A DNA stretch of 64,000 nt from CAYMCO01 sp964388955 (GTDB lineage Bacteria; Chloroflexota; Anaerolineae; Anaerolineales; E44-bin32). Positions 43,599 to 52,726 of the stretch are shown here, piece by piece (positions within the stretch are counted from its first letter, which is position 1; each line of letters opens with the position of its first letter). The DNA lies in NCBI GenBank assembly GCA_964388955.1, contig CAYMCO010000018.1, positions 1 through 64,000 on the forward strand, given 5' to 3'. The translations under genes were made by a program, and so were the position numbers. The notes under the pieces were generated by a model. The model was not told the DNA's origin. It saw only the letters and a program-made list of their open reading frames with translations, and searched no databases.

Positions 43599-44948
43599 CT
43601 ATCGATATAGATGATCCATGGACGTGGGGAGAAAACGCCCGCTCCCCAGCTCGCCCGTCAAGCTCCCTTCTTCGACGATCACCCGGCCGCGCTGCATGGT
43701 GAGAACGGGGGCGCCCAGCACCTCCCGACCCTCGTACAGAGTGTAGCTCGCATTGGAATGCTGATTGTCCCTCGAGATGATTCTGCGCGAGCGCGGGTCG
43801 AAAACGGCCAAATCGGCGTCGGAGCCGGGCGCCAGAACCCCCTTGCGCGGATAAAAGCCAAATGTGCGCGCCGGATTCTCCGCCATCACCTGGGCTAGAC
43901 GCGGGAGGGTGATGCGCCCTTTGTTCACCCCCTCGTCATGGACGATGGCGAGCATGGTCTCGGTCTGGGGCGAACCATAGGGAGCATCAAAGAAATCGTC
44001 GTCCACCTGCTTGTCCTTGGGAGCGTGATCGCTGCCGACGATGTCCAATACCCCCTCCCCCAGCGCCCCCCACAGCGCCTCGCGATCTTCATCCGTTCGC
44101 AGCGGCGGGCCGATCTTCGCCAGCGGGCCGAGCTCCTGGGTCGCCTCGTCGGTGAGGGATAGGTACTGCGGGCATGTCTCGGCAACCACCCGCCATCCGG
44201 CGGCTTTGGCCCGCCGAATGGGGTCCAGCACTGGAGCGGCGCTCACGTGGACGATATAGATGGGGCATCCGGCGACCTGCGCCATGCACATGGCGCGATG
44301 GGTAGCCTCCGCCTCCAGCAGGCCCGGCCTTGTGGCCATGAACACATCCTTGGGCGGCCTGCCCTGTTCGCGGAACTTGTCCTCCAGGTAGTCGGTGGCG
44401 AGGCCGTTTTCGCAGTGCACCATGACCAGACCGCGGTTGGCGGCCACCACATCCATCAGTTCGAGCATGTGGTAGTCGTCGGTCATCCATCTCAGCTTGG
44501 CGTACGTCATGAAAGCCTTGTACGATGTGATGCCCATCTCGAAAGCCTGCGGCAGGTGCCGGACCTGGTTTTCCACGTCGAACAGGCCCGCGTGGAGGCC
44601 GAAATCCAGCACGGATTTCGCCTCCCCCTGCTCGCGGAAGGCCTGCAGAGTGGGAATAAACTCCATACCCGGGCGCACGTAGCCAAAGTGGATCAGGGTG
44701 GTCACCCCGCCAAAGGCGGCCGTGACGGAGGTCGCACCCATGTCGTCCAGATAGACCGGATGCACGTGCACGTCGATCGCGCCCGGCAGCACGTACTTGC
44801 CGCTCGCGTCGATGACTCTCGCCCGACCATCCTCCAGATCCGGGGCGAGGAGCGCCACTTTCTCCCTGCTGATGCCAACATCGGCGCGGAGCATTCCCTC
44901 GCCATTTACGAGAACCCCCCCTTTGACGATGCAGTCAAGATCTGGCAT
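43599..44948 (-). CDS. Dihydropyrimidinase/hydantoinase-like cyclic amidohydrolase
   Basis: About 449 residues of the D-hydantoinase/dihydropyrimidinase/dihydroorotase superfamily. Metal ligands: HVH in AIDVHVHPVYLDDMG, the carbamylated Lys in SYKAFMTYAK, His in VMVHCENG, His in IYIVHVSA, and Asp in VGSDHAPKDK. The ETCPQYLSLTDEA, IGPPLRTDEDREALW and FGFYPRKGVLAPGSDADLAV blocks are closer to dihydropyrimidinase and hydantoinase than to PyrC, which carries an HxHxREPG turn that is absent here. All metal ligands are present, so it should be active. It would open a cyclic amide (hydantoin, dihydropyrimidine or similar). Acting as the dihydroorotase partner of pyrB remains possible. Confidence 0.9.
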   Translation of the reverse strand: MPDLDCIVKGGVLVNGEGMLRADVGISREKVALLAPDLEDGRARVIDASGKYVLPGAIDVHVHPVYLDDMGATSVTAAFGGVTTLIHFGYVRPGMEFIPTLQAFREQGEAKSVLDFGLHAGLFDVENQVRHLPQAFEMGITSYKAFMTYAKLRWMTDDYHMLELMDVVAANRGLVMVHCENGLATDYLEDKFREQGRPPKDVFMATRPGLLEAEATHRAMCMAQVAGCPIYIVHVSAAPVLDPIRRAKAAGWRVVAETCPQYLSLTDEATQELGPLAKIGPPLRTDEDREALWGALGEGVLDIVGSDHAPKDKQVDDDFFDAPYGSPQTETMLAIVHDEGVNKGRITLPRLAQVMAENPARTFGFYPRKGVLAPGSDADLAVFDPRSRRIISRDNQHSNASYTLYEGREVLGAPVLTMQRGRVIVEEGSLTGELGSGRFLPTSMDHLYR

Positions 44949-45006
44949 GGCCCATTCTCCCAACGGAAGGATAGTGCTCCCTCAACGCTTCACGGTACGT
45001 CGCCCC

Positions 45007-45073
45007 GTACGGGCGCAGCATCCCCCGCCCCTACGACTGCTTCCGGAGAATCTGTCGATTGATCGCAGACGGC
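45007..45073. repeat. TACGGGCGCAGCATC repeat with CGATTGATCGCAGAC tail
   Basis: It lies in the gap between the hydantoinase and the first molybdenum subunit. The right arm of the palindrome is degenerate (CCCCCGCCCCTAC). The tail matches that at 37510-37576. Confidence 0.75.
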
Positions 45074-45088
45074 CGACCAGGCTGCTGC

Positions 45089-47404
45089 TCAACGGTCTTC
45101 CGCGCCTTCCAGCGCCGTCACAATCTTCTCGGCGGTGATGGGCAGCTCACGAAAACGGATACCAATGGCATCCCTCAACGCGTTGGCGATGGCAGGGGCG
45201 ACGGCGCTCAGACTCGGCTCCCCGATCCCCTTGGCGCCGAACGGGCCTAGTCCGCTGCCCGATTCCAGAATGATAGCCCTCGTTTGTCCCACATCCTCCG
45301 CGGTCGGGATGAGATACTCCGTCAGAGAACGGGTCATCAGCGCGCCCTGTTCGTAGATCGCCTCCTCCGTGAGGGCATACCCCTGACCCATCGCCGCGGC
45401 CCCCTCGATCTGCCCGGCCACGGCGTCGGGATTGATGGCGCGGCCCACATCATGGGCGCCGACGCTCTTCAGCACGGTGACCTCGCCGGTCTCCGTGTCC
45501 ACGGCTACCTCCGCTGCGTGGGCGCCGAACGTGTAGTCGGGAAAGATATCGGCCTGCAGATTGGTGAAGTCCGGTTTGTCCCGGAAGGGCGCGCGGAACA
45601 TTGCCAGTTCGCCGCGCGGTATCCCCTCGGCCGCGCACACCCCCGCCAGTTCGTCCAGGCCGATTCGCTGCGCGGGGTCATCCCGAACGAAGACGGACGC
45701 GTCCGCCATATCCAATTCATCGGGCTGCACCTCTAGCCGCAGCGCAGCACGATTCAGAAGGCGCTCCCGCACTGCGCTGGCGGCGTTGAAGACCGCATTG
45801 CCCGACATATATAACTGCCGCGTCGCCGTGGTTGTCCCGCTGAGCGGTGTGACAGCCGAATCGGTGTGATGGATGCGCACCTGCGTCAACGGCACGCCCA
45901 GCACCTCGGCTGCGATCTGGCACAAGGAGGAAATCTGCCCGCCGCCGATATCCGGCACTCCGGAGCGAACCACCACGCTGCCGTCCAATTCCACCCCCAC
46001 CCAGGCCTCGGAGGTATCGTGCATCCATGTGATGCGGCCGTAGCTCTGCATATAGGTGGCGATTCCTCGGCCCACTCTTACCGGCCCGTGATCCGTCTCC
46101 TTCTGCCCCAAAGCCTTCCAGGCGCGGTTTGCGCATTCGTCCAACCAGACGGCACTCTGGATTGTCTGCCCGATGGCGGATTGTTCCCCGGTGGTGAGAT
46201 AGTTCCTGCGGCGCAATTCCAGCGGATCCAGATTCAGTTGCCTGGCGATTTCATCCATCTGCGCCTCAAGGGCGAAGCACACCTGGGGCGTGCCGAACCC
46301 GCGCATGGCGCTGGTGTAGGTGTTGTTGGTGGTCACGGACTTGGCCTCGATGCGGGCGTTGGGAGTGCTGTACGGCCCGCAGGCGGTGGCGGTGGCGTAG
46401 AGCAAGACGTAGGGGCTGAGGTATACGTAGGCCCCAGCGTCGGAGATGAGTTGGATATCCTGGGCCATGATGCGCCCGTCGGCCGCAACGCCGGTGCGGT
46501 AGGACATCCAGAAGGGATGGCGCTTGCTGCTCCCGATCAGCGATTCTTCGCGCGTCTGGGCCAGACGCACCGGCCTGCGGGTCACTTTGGCCAGGGTCGC
46601 CAAGAACACCTCGACGGTGATGTCCTCTTTCCCGCCGAATCCGCCTCCCACCAGCGCACCCCGCACCCTGACTTTGTTCTGCGGTACGCCCACCGCGGCG
46701 GCAATGCTGCGAAAATGCTCCACCACCTGGGTGCTGACGCGTATATTGATGACTTCATCCTCGTCCACCCATGCCAGCCCCACTTCCGGCTCGAGGTAGG
46801 CCTGATCGATGAACGGGACATGGTAGGTGTTCTCCACCACCAACTTCGAGGCATCGAAGCCGGCTTCGACATCCCCCCGCAGCACACGATACTGGCTGAC
46901 CACGTTCTTTTGGGGGTGGATCTCCGGGGCATCGGGCTGCAGGGCAGCGTGTAGATCGGCCACCACGGGCAGCGGCTCCAGATCCGCCTCCACCAGTTCG
47001 GCCGCCCTCTCCGCGATGGCCCTGGTCTCAGCGGCGATCAAAGCAATCGGCTCACCTTGGTACCGGACCCGGTCTCTTGCCAGCACCGGTTGATCGGTTT
47101 CCAATCGCTTCTGGCCTGTCTGTCCGGGCAGGTCGGTGACGACCTCGCCGCCGGCAAGATCCTCCGCAGTCAGGGCACAGACCACTCCCGGCAGGGCGCG
47201 CGCTCGGCTCACATCGATTTTCCGGATGCGCGCATGCGGCAAACCGGCCCGCACCACTCTGCCGTGCAGCATGTTCGGCATGCGGTAATCGCCGGCGTAG
47301 CGAGTGGCACCCACGGCCTTCCCCAGGGCATCCACCCGTTCGACGGGTTTGCCGACCACCCGCAGCTCCGGCGCCGCTCCCTGTTTCACCCGCGGCTCAG
47401 TCAC
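45089..47404 (-). CDS. Molybdenum hydroxylase large subunit 1 (xanthine dehydrogenase family)
   Basis: About 771 residues. The N-terminal domain (VERVDALGKAVGATRYAGDY) is followed by the Mo-cofactor domains: GGGFGGKEDITVEVFLA, then MRGFGTPQVCFALEAQMDEIA with the conserved Arg, and GAKGIGEPSLSAVAPAIANA with the catalytic Glu. No CoxL AYRCSFR is present, so it is not a CO dehydrogenase. Members hydroxylate purines, N-heterocycles or aldehydes. The GTG at 47404 overlaps the FeS subunit by 8 bp, with GGAGA upstream. The substrate is unknown. Confidence 0.92.
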   Translation of the reverse strand: MTEPRVKQGAAPELRVVGKPVERVDALGKAVGATRYAGDYRMPNMLHGRVVRAGLPHARIRKIDVSRARALPGVVCALTAEDLAGGEVVTDLPGQTGQKRLETDQPVLARDRVRYQGEPIALIAAETRAIAERAAELVEADLEPLPVVADLHAALQPDAPEIHPQKNVVSQYRVLRGDVEAGFDASKLVVENTYHVPFIDQAYLEPEVGLAWVDEDEVINIRVSTQVVEHFRSIAAAVGVPQNKVRVRGALVGGGFGGKEDITVEVFLATLAKVTRRPVRLAQTREESLIGSSKRHPFWMSYRTGVAADGRIMAQDIQLISDAGAYVYLSPYVLLYATATACGPYSTPNARIEAKSVTTNNTYTSAMRGFGTPQVCFALEAQMDEIARQLNLDPLELRRRNYLTTGEQSAIGQTIQSAVWLDECANRAWKALGQKETDHGPVRVGRGIATYMQSYGRITWMHDTSEAWVGVELDGSVVVRSGVPDIGGGQISSLCQIAAEVLGVPLTQVRIHHTDSAVTPLSGTTTATRQLYMSGNAVFNAASAVRERLLNRAALRLEVQPDELDMADASVFVRDDPAQRIGLDELAGVCAAEGIPRGELAMFRAPFRDKPDFTNLQADIFPDYTFGAHAAEVAVDTETGEVTVLKSVGAHDVGRAINPDAVAGQIEGAAAMGQGYALTEEAIYEQGALMTRSLTEYLIPTAEDVGQTRAIILESGSGLGPFGAKGIGEPSLSAVAPAIANALRDAIGIRFRELPITAEKIVTALEGAEDR

Positions 47405-47882
47405 CGCAGGTCTCCGCCGCCATATACTCGGCCGCCGCCTGCACCGCCTTGAATACCCGTGTGTAGCCCGTGCAGCGACACAGGTTGCCGCCCAAACCCC
47501 GGCGGATCTCATCCAGATCGGGGTGCGGGTTCTCATTCAGCAAGGAGGTGGCGGAGATGATCAATCCCGGGGTGCAGTAGCCGCACTGGACTGCGCCCTG
47601 CTCCACGAAGGCGCGCTGCACGGGGTGGGGATTCTCGGCGCTCCCCAGCCCGGAGACCGTGGTGATCCGGTGCCCTTCCGCCTGCCAGGCGAGCACGATG
47701 CAACTGTTGACCGTCCTGCCGTCCAGGAGCACGGTGCAGGCACCGCAGTCGCCCTGCTCGCATCCGTTCTTGACGTCCACGTACCCCAACTCCCGCAGGG
47801 CTTGAAGCAATGTGACGTTGGGTGCCAACGAGAGCGAGCGCTCGGCCCCGTTCACGTGAAGTGTGATCGGCTTGATCTGCAC
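47397..47882 (-). CDS. Molybdenum hydroxylase [2Fe-2S] subunit 1
   Basis: One hundred and sixty-one residues. The N-terminal plant-type cluster has CEQGDCGACTVLLDGRTVNSC and the C-terminal helical cluster QCGYCTPGLII and CRCTGYTRVF. All eight Cys are present. It transfers electrons from the Mo site to the FAD subunit. It lies between the FAD (47884) and Mo subunits, in tight packing. Confidence 0.95.
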   Translation of the reverse strand: MQIKPITLHVNGAERSLSLAPNVTLLQALRELGYVDVKNGCEQGDCGACTVLLDGRTVNSCIVLAWQAEGHRITTVSGLGSAENPHPVQRAFVEQGAVQCGYCTPGLIISATSLLNENPHPDLDEIRRGLGGNLCRCTGYTRVFKAVQAAAEYMAAETCGD

Positions 47883-47883
47883 C

Positions 47884-48768
47884 CTAGCCCGCTCCTTTCT
47901 CGAGCCTCAACTCGTCCGATACCTGTGTGAGCACACGGCGAACCAGAACGGCGACCATGCGCCGCCGGTATTCGGCAGAGGCGCGCACGTCATCGATGGG
48001 GCTGCATTCCTCAGCCGCAATCCTGCCAGCCTCGTCGATTAACGACGGCGACAGCGCCTCGCCGGTGATGGCCTGCTCGGCGCGGTAGGCGCGCATGGCC
48101 TTGGGAGCGACTGCGCCCAACGCGATTCGCCCCACCCGACAGCTGCCATCCTCTCCCAGGGAGAGCTGCGCGGCGACGCTCACGACCGTTACGGCGTCAC
48201 CCTTGCGCAGACCCAGCTTGTAGAAGGCGCCGACGCTGTTCGCCGTGGGCCTGGGCCAGCGGATGGCGGTGATGAGCTCATCCGGCTCGCGTGCCGTCCT
48301 GCGGACACCCAGGTGGAATTCAGCCATCGGCAGCGTGCGCTCGCCGCCCTCCCGCGCCAAGATAACCTCGGCATCCAGCGCAAGCAGCGGCGGGATGGAA
48401 TCGCCCGCCGGCGACGCGTAGGCCACATTGCCGGCCACCGTGGCGAGGTTCCGGATCGGGGCTCCGGCGAATACGCGCGCACACTGCACGAGAATGTCGC
48501 CCGCCTCTTTCATCCTCGGCTCGCGCAGGACGTCAGCGACCGTCACGCGGGCTCCCAGGCTCACCATGCCATCCTCGAATCGGATTTCCCCCAGGCCTCC
48601 CAGCCGATCCAAGCCCACGATATTCCCCACGGAATAGCGCCTGGCCCGCAGATCCACCAGCAGGTTGGTGCCCCCGGCCCACGGGGCTACATCGGGAGCC
48701 GATCGGGACAGCGCTCCCAGCGCCTCCGCCAACGTTTGCGGAATAACAAGTTCCAGCTCAGGCAGCAT
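47884..48768 (-). CDS. Molybdenum hydroxylase FAD subunit 1
   Basis: About 294 residues. FAD-binding motifs WAGGTNLLVDLRA and NLATVAGNVAYASPAGDS, with the C-terminal SAEYRRRMVAVLVRRVL. This is the CoxM/XdhB fold. The ATG at 48768 is chosen over a TTG two codons earlier. It stops one base before the FeS subunit starts. Confidence 0.93.
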   Translation of the reverse strand: MLPELELVIPQTLAEALGALSRSAPDVAPWAGGTNLLVDLRARRYSVGNIVGLDRLGGLGEIRFEDGMVSLGARVTVADVLREPRMKEAGDILVQCARVFAGAPIRNLATVAGNVAYASPAGDSIPPLLALDAEVILAREGGERTLPMAEFHLGVRRTAREPDELITAIRWPRPTANSVGAFYKLGLRKGDAVTVVSVAAQLSLGEDGSCRVGRIALGAVAPKAMRAYRAEQAITGEALSPSLIDEAGRIAAEECSPIDDVRASAEYRRRMVAVLVRRVLTQVSDELRLEKGAG

Positions 48769-48783
48769 CTTCAATTTCCCGCA

Positions 48784-49368
48784 TCATGAATGATCGGCTC
48801 CGGCGCGATTCCGGCGGGGATTCCCATCTCCGCTCCGGCCTTTGCTTCGGGGCTCACGGACCGGCGACATCGTCGGAACTCCGCCATTTCCGTCGCGCAT
48901 GGCTTCAGCAGCGCCCATCACCGCCCGTACCACGCCTGCATATCCCGTGCAGCGGCACACCGTGCCCCGCATCCAATCCCGCACCTGCGCCTCTGTCGGC
49001 GCAGGATTCTCATCCAGCAGGGCCTTGGCCGTCATGATCAGGCCCGGCGTACAGAAGCCGCACTGCACCGCGCCGAAATCCAAGAAAGCGTCCTGCAGCG
49101 GATGCAGACTCCCATCTGCCTCCGCAATTCCCTCGATCGTCTCCACACGCCGCCCATCCGCCGCAACCGCCAGCTCCAGACAGGAGAGCGCGGGGTAGCC
49201 ATCGATGTGGACGGTGCACAGGCCGCACTCGCCGATGCCGCAGCCATACTTCGTGCCGGTAAGCGCCAGGTCGTCCCGCAGGACGTTCATCAACAGCTCG
49301 TTCGGGGCGACCCACATTTCGCGCCTTTCGCCGTTGACGGTAAGACTAATACGCCGCTTCTCCACCAT
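48784..49368 (-). CDS. Molybdenum hydroxylase [2Fe-2S] subunit 2
   Basis: About 194 residues. The two clusters are CGIGECGLCTVHIDGYPALSC and QCGFCTPGLIM plus CRCTGYAGVV. A polar 30-residue tail rich in Arg, Gly and Pro follows the domain, which the partner at 47397 lacks. The ATG at 49368 lies 2 bp after the FAD subunit 2 stop, with GGGAGG 9 bases upstream. Confidence 0.94.
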   Translation of the reverse strand: MVEKRRISLTVNGERREMWVAPNELLMNVLRDDLALTGTKYGCGIGECGLCTVHIDGYPALSCLELAVAADGRRVETIEGIAEADGSLHPLQDAFLDFGAVQCGFCTPGLIMTAKALLDENPAPTEAQVRDWMRGTVCRCTGYAGVVRAVMGAAEAMRDGNGGVPTMSPVREPRSKGRSGDGNPRRNRAGADHS

Positions 49369-49370
49369 TG

Positions 49371-50279
49371 TCAAATCCCTCCCACGCGCGACCGGGACCA
49401 GGCCAGCTTCAGGGCATCCCGTACGAGGACAGCGCTTACCGAGCGCCGGTAGGCTTCTGTGGAGCGCAAATCTGTGATCGGCGCGATCTCTCCGGCGGCA
49501 ACCTCCCCTGCCCGCGCCGCCAGGCCGTCGCTGAAGGCCCCCTCACTCAGCAGCGCCTCCGCTCGTTTCGCCCGCAACGGCGTCTTATAGACCGAACCCA
49601 GCGCGATGCGCGCCAGACTGACTCGCTCGCCGTCCCGAACGAGGGCGGCAGCGACGCTCACCTTGGCCAGGTCAGAGGCGACGCGCGAAAGCCGGGTGAA
49701 ACCTGAGCCCCACCCGGGTAGCGGGCCAGGGGCACGGACCTCGATGATGATCTCGGCCGGTTGCCGGACCGAAGCGCCGGGCCCAATGAAGAATTCATCG
49801 ATCGGCACCCAGCGCTCACCCTCCGGCCCCAGCAAGCGCAGTTCGGCTCCCATCACGAGCAGCGGGGGGACGGTATCCGCGGCGGGAGATGCGTTGCCCA
49901 GGTTGCCGCCCAGGGTACCCATCGCCCGAATCTGGACCCCACCGATGTATCCCGCCGCCTCGGCCAGTGCGGTATAGTGGCGCTTCAGCGGGGCCGAGCG
50001 CTCCAACTGCCAATGGGTGACCAAGGCGCCGATCCGCAGACCATCATCATCGAGCTGAATCTCGCGCAGGCCCGGGATCCGGCGGATATCCACCAGGATC
50101 TCGGGGTGATCCACTTCCATCTTCATCTTGACCAGCAAATCGGTGCCCCCAGCCAGGATCCTGGCCTTCCCGGGATTGTCGGAGAGGATCTCGACCGCTG
50201 CTTCCAGCGATGCCGGCACCACGTACTCAAACTCTCCCGCCAGAATATGGGTGTTGGTGATCGGAGCCATTGTCTCCAT
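49371..50279 (-). CDS. Molybdenum hydroxylase FAD subunit 2
   Basis: Three hundred and two residues. FAD motifs ILAGGTDLLVKMKM and MGTLGGNLGNASPAADT, with a C-terminal STEAYRRSVSAVLVRDAL. It is clearly paralogous to the FAD subunit at 47884. The second ATG (50270) is an alternative start. Confidence 0.93.
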   Translation of the reverse strand: METMAPITNTHILAGEFEYVVPASLEAAVEILSDNPGKARILAGGTDLLVKMKMEVDHPEILVDIRRIPGLREIQLDDDGLRIGALVTHWQLERSAPLKRHYTALAEAAGYIGGVQIRAMGTLGGNLGNASPAADTVPPLLVMGAELRLLGPEGERWVPIDEFFIGPGASVRQPAEIIIEVRAPGPLPGWGSGFTRLSRVASDLAKVSVAAALVRDGERVSLARIALGSVYKTPLRAKRAEALLSEGAFSDGLAARAGEVAAGEIAPITDLRSTEAYRRSVSAVLVRDALKLAWSRSRVGGI

Positions 50280-50335
50280 CGTTTTTCAAGCCCCTTTCCT
50301 TCGCCAGGCCGACGCGCACTGCTGCGCTCGACCGC

Positions 50336-52726
50336 CTAGGCCGGAACCGGCCCAACCAACGTTGGGGCCCCCTCATGCAGCGCCTGCAGTATCTTCTCCG
50401 GTGTGATGGGCAGTTCGGTGAAACGGATGCCGATGGCGTTGTATATGGCGTTGGCGTACGCCGCGGCGACGGAGTTGATGCCGGCCTCGCCCAACCCCTT
50501 TGCCCCAAAGGGGCCCGTGGGTTCATAGGTGTCCACGAAGAAAGTGGTGAGATTCTCCAGCGGCAGCAGTTCACCGCTGGTGGGCATCTTGGCGTCCACC
50601 AGAAAGCCCTTGTGCGCCGGCGCGCCGTTCTGGGGATCAATAGGCGCGTCCTCCAAGAGCGCGTATCCCATACCCCGCGAAAGACCGCCTTCCAACTGCC
50701 CCGCGGCCAGCCGTGGGTTGATCACCGTCCCCGCGTCGGCGCCCGCGACCGCCCGCAGGGTGCGCACCTCGCCGGTTTCGACATTGACCTCCACCTCGAT
50801 GAAATGGGTGACAAAGGCCGGCGGGCCATGCGATTGGCGTAGGCTGCCGACCGAGGCGAATGTCTTTTCGCTCCGGGCGCGGGCGGTCGCCGCGACTGCG
50901 CCAACGGTGATCTCCATATCCGGGATGGCGTCACAATAGATCACGCCTTGCCCCAACGCCTCATCCGGGCGGATGTCCAGCGCGCTGGTCTGCACGCCTT
51001 CCCCGAGCAGTTCGGCGGCGTAGGCCAATACCTGTTCGCGGACCCGGGCGGCGCTGGCCTGCACAGCCGCACCGCCCGCGTACACCCCGCGAGTGGCGTG
51101 GGTGCACACGTCGTACACCGTGGTGCGGGTGTCAGCGGGGGAAATTTCCACCTTGCTCAGCGGAATACCGATGGTCTCCGCGGCGATCTTCGCAGCCGCA
51201 TCGAGCGATCCGCCGCCATGATCCATCAAAGCGGTGATCACATCCAGGGACCCATCCTCGTTCAGCTTAACGATGGCGCCCGAGTAGTCCAACACTTCCC
51301 CGGCGCGCGGCGCCCCCGCGCTGGAGGTGTGGAAGCCGCGCGCCATACCCACGCCGCGCCGCCAGGGGCCGGAAATCTGCCCCGGTTCAGGAGGCCGCGG
51401 CCGTTCGGCCCAGTTGATCAGCTCCGCCCCGCGGTCGAAGGTCTCCTCCACTCCGCAGCTCTGGATGACGGACTTCACGGTCGGGCCCTGCCCCCAGAAT
51501 GTGTCGCCCAACCCGACGTAGTTCCGCCGGCGCAGCTCCACCGGATCCATCCGGAGCTCCTCGGCGAGCATGTCCATGATCGACTCCATGGCGAAGTTTA
51601 CCTGCGGGTTTCCGAAGCCCTGCATGGCGCAGGTGGGAACCTTGTTGGTATACACCGCCGTGCCTTCATAGCGCAGGCAGGGGAGCCGGTAGAGCGAGAC
51701 CCACCAACCGGCCGCCGCGCCCAGGAAGGGATGGGCCTGGATGTTGTGGCCGCCGATATCGATCACCGCTCGCATCTCCGCTGCGGCCAGCCTTCCGTCC
51801 CGTCGGGCGCCCACCTTGAGGCGAATGATGCTGGGGTAGCGAGCGTGATCGTGGGCATCCTCCTCGCGAGTGGTGACGATCTTCACCGGCCGGCCGGCTT
51901 TGCGCGCCAGGGCAACGCAAATGGGAATCACAGAGTTGGTCTGGATGCTGGATCCGAAGGATCCGCCGATCGCGACCCGCTTGACATTCACCTTGCTGAG
52001 CGGGATATCGAAGATCTCGCCGAGCAGAATGCGCGTGTTGTGGATGGTCTGGGTGGTAGGCCAGACGGTGATCCCCCCATCCGCTTCGGGGCGCGCCACG
52101 ACCGATTTGGTCTCCATCTGACCGTGGTAGACCCGGGGAGTGCGGAACTCCCCTTCCACCACCACATCGGCCTCCGCGAACCCCGCCTCCAGGTCTCCCT
52201 GCTCGATCACCCTCCGGGCGGCGACGTTGTTCTCGATGTCCGTCTCCTGATCCCCCACGATGATGCGCTCGTGGATGGCCGGAGCGCCGGCCCGCATGGC
52301 CTCGAAGGGATCCGTCAGTGCGGGCAATGGTTCCCATTCCACGCACAGCGAGCGCAGCGCCCTCTCGGCCACGGCCTCGCTCTCGGCCGCCACGGCGGCC
52401 ACCGCCTCGCCCACATGGCGCGCCTTGCCGGCGAGCACATATCGGTCCTTGTACAGGAAATTCGGCGAGGAGACAAGCCGTTCGTTGTATTTCACCTTGG
52501 GGATGTCGTCGAATGTCAGGCAGACTGCGCCCAGGGCCTCCGCCGGCCGGGTGTCGATGGATTTGATCCGAGCGTGCCCATACGGGCTGCGCAGCACGCG
52601 CCCATACAGCATTCGCGGCAGAGTCATGTCTGATGAATAGATCTCTCGCCCGGTGACCTTGGCGGCGCCATCCTTGCGGCGCGTCTCGCGGCCCAGGAAA
52701 TTGAGGTCTCGCTTAGGTGTGGCCAT
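50336..52726 (-). CDS. Molybdenum hydroxylase large subunit 2, with Arg-to-Gln change
   Basis: Seven hundred and ninety-six residues. It has the same family layout as the subunit at 45089: KDGAAKVTGREIYSSDM, IGGSFGSSIQTNSVIPI, and GAKGLGEAGINSVAAAYANA with the catalytic Glu. At the position of the usual RGFGxPQ it reads MQGFGNPQ, so the Arg that positions substrate in xanthine-type enzymes is Gln. This implies a different substrate from subunit 1. It starts 14 bp before the IclR stop codon (GGGAGGG upstream), so it is coupled to the regulator. Confidence 0.92.
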   Translation of the reverse strand: MATPKRDLNFLGRETRRKDGAAKVTGREIYSSDMTLPRMLYGRVLRSPYGHARIKSIDTRPAEALGAVCLTFDDIPKVKYNERLVSSPNFLYKDRYVLAGKARHVGEAVAAVAAESEAVAERALRSLCVEWEPLPALTDPFEAMRAGAPAIHERIIVGDQETDIENNVAARRVIEQGDLEAGFAEADVVVEGEFRTPRVYHGQMETKSVVARPEADGGITVWPTTQTIHNTRILLGEIFDIPLSKVNVKRVAIGGSFGSSIQTNSVIPICVALARKAGRPVKIVTTREEDAHDHARYPSIIRLKVGARRDGRLAAAEMRAVIDIGGHNIQAHPFLGAAAGWWVSLYRLPCLRYEGTAVYTNKVPTCAMQGFGNPQVNFAMESIMDMLAEELRMDPVELRRRNYVGLGDTFWGQGPTVKSVIQSCGVEETFDRGAELINWAERPRPPEPGQISGPWRRGVGMARGFHTSSAGAPRAGEVLDYSGAIVKLNEDGSLDVITALMDHGGGSLDAAAKIAAETIGIPLSKVEISPADTRTTVYDVCTHATRGVYAGGAAVQASAARVREQVLAYAAELLGEGVQTSALDIRPDEALGQGVIYCDAIPDMEITVGAVAATARARSEKTFASVGSLRQSHGPPAFVTHFIEVEVNVETGEVRTLRAVAGADAGTVINPRLAAGQLEGGLSRGMGYALLEDAPIDPQNGAPAHKGFLVDAKMPTSGELLPLENLTTFFVDTYEPTGPFGAKGLGEAGINSVAAAYANAIYNAIGIRFTELPITPEKILQALHEGAPTLVGPVPA

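Noticed and set aside
50948..52633. A 561-codon plus-strand frame
   Set aside because: Antisense to the second Mo subunit, whose motifs are intact.
45089..52726. Aerobic CO dehydrogenase (coxMSL)
   Set aside because: Neither large subunit has the AYRCSFR copper-binding loop of true CoxL.
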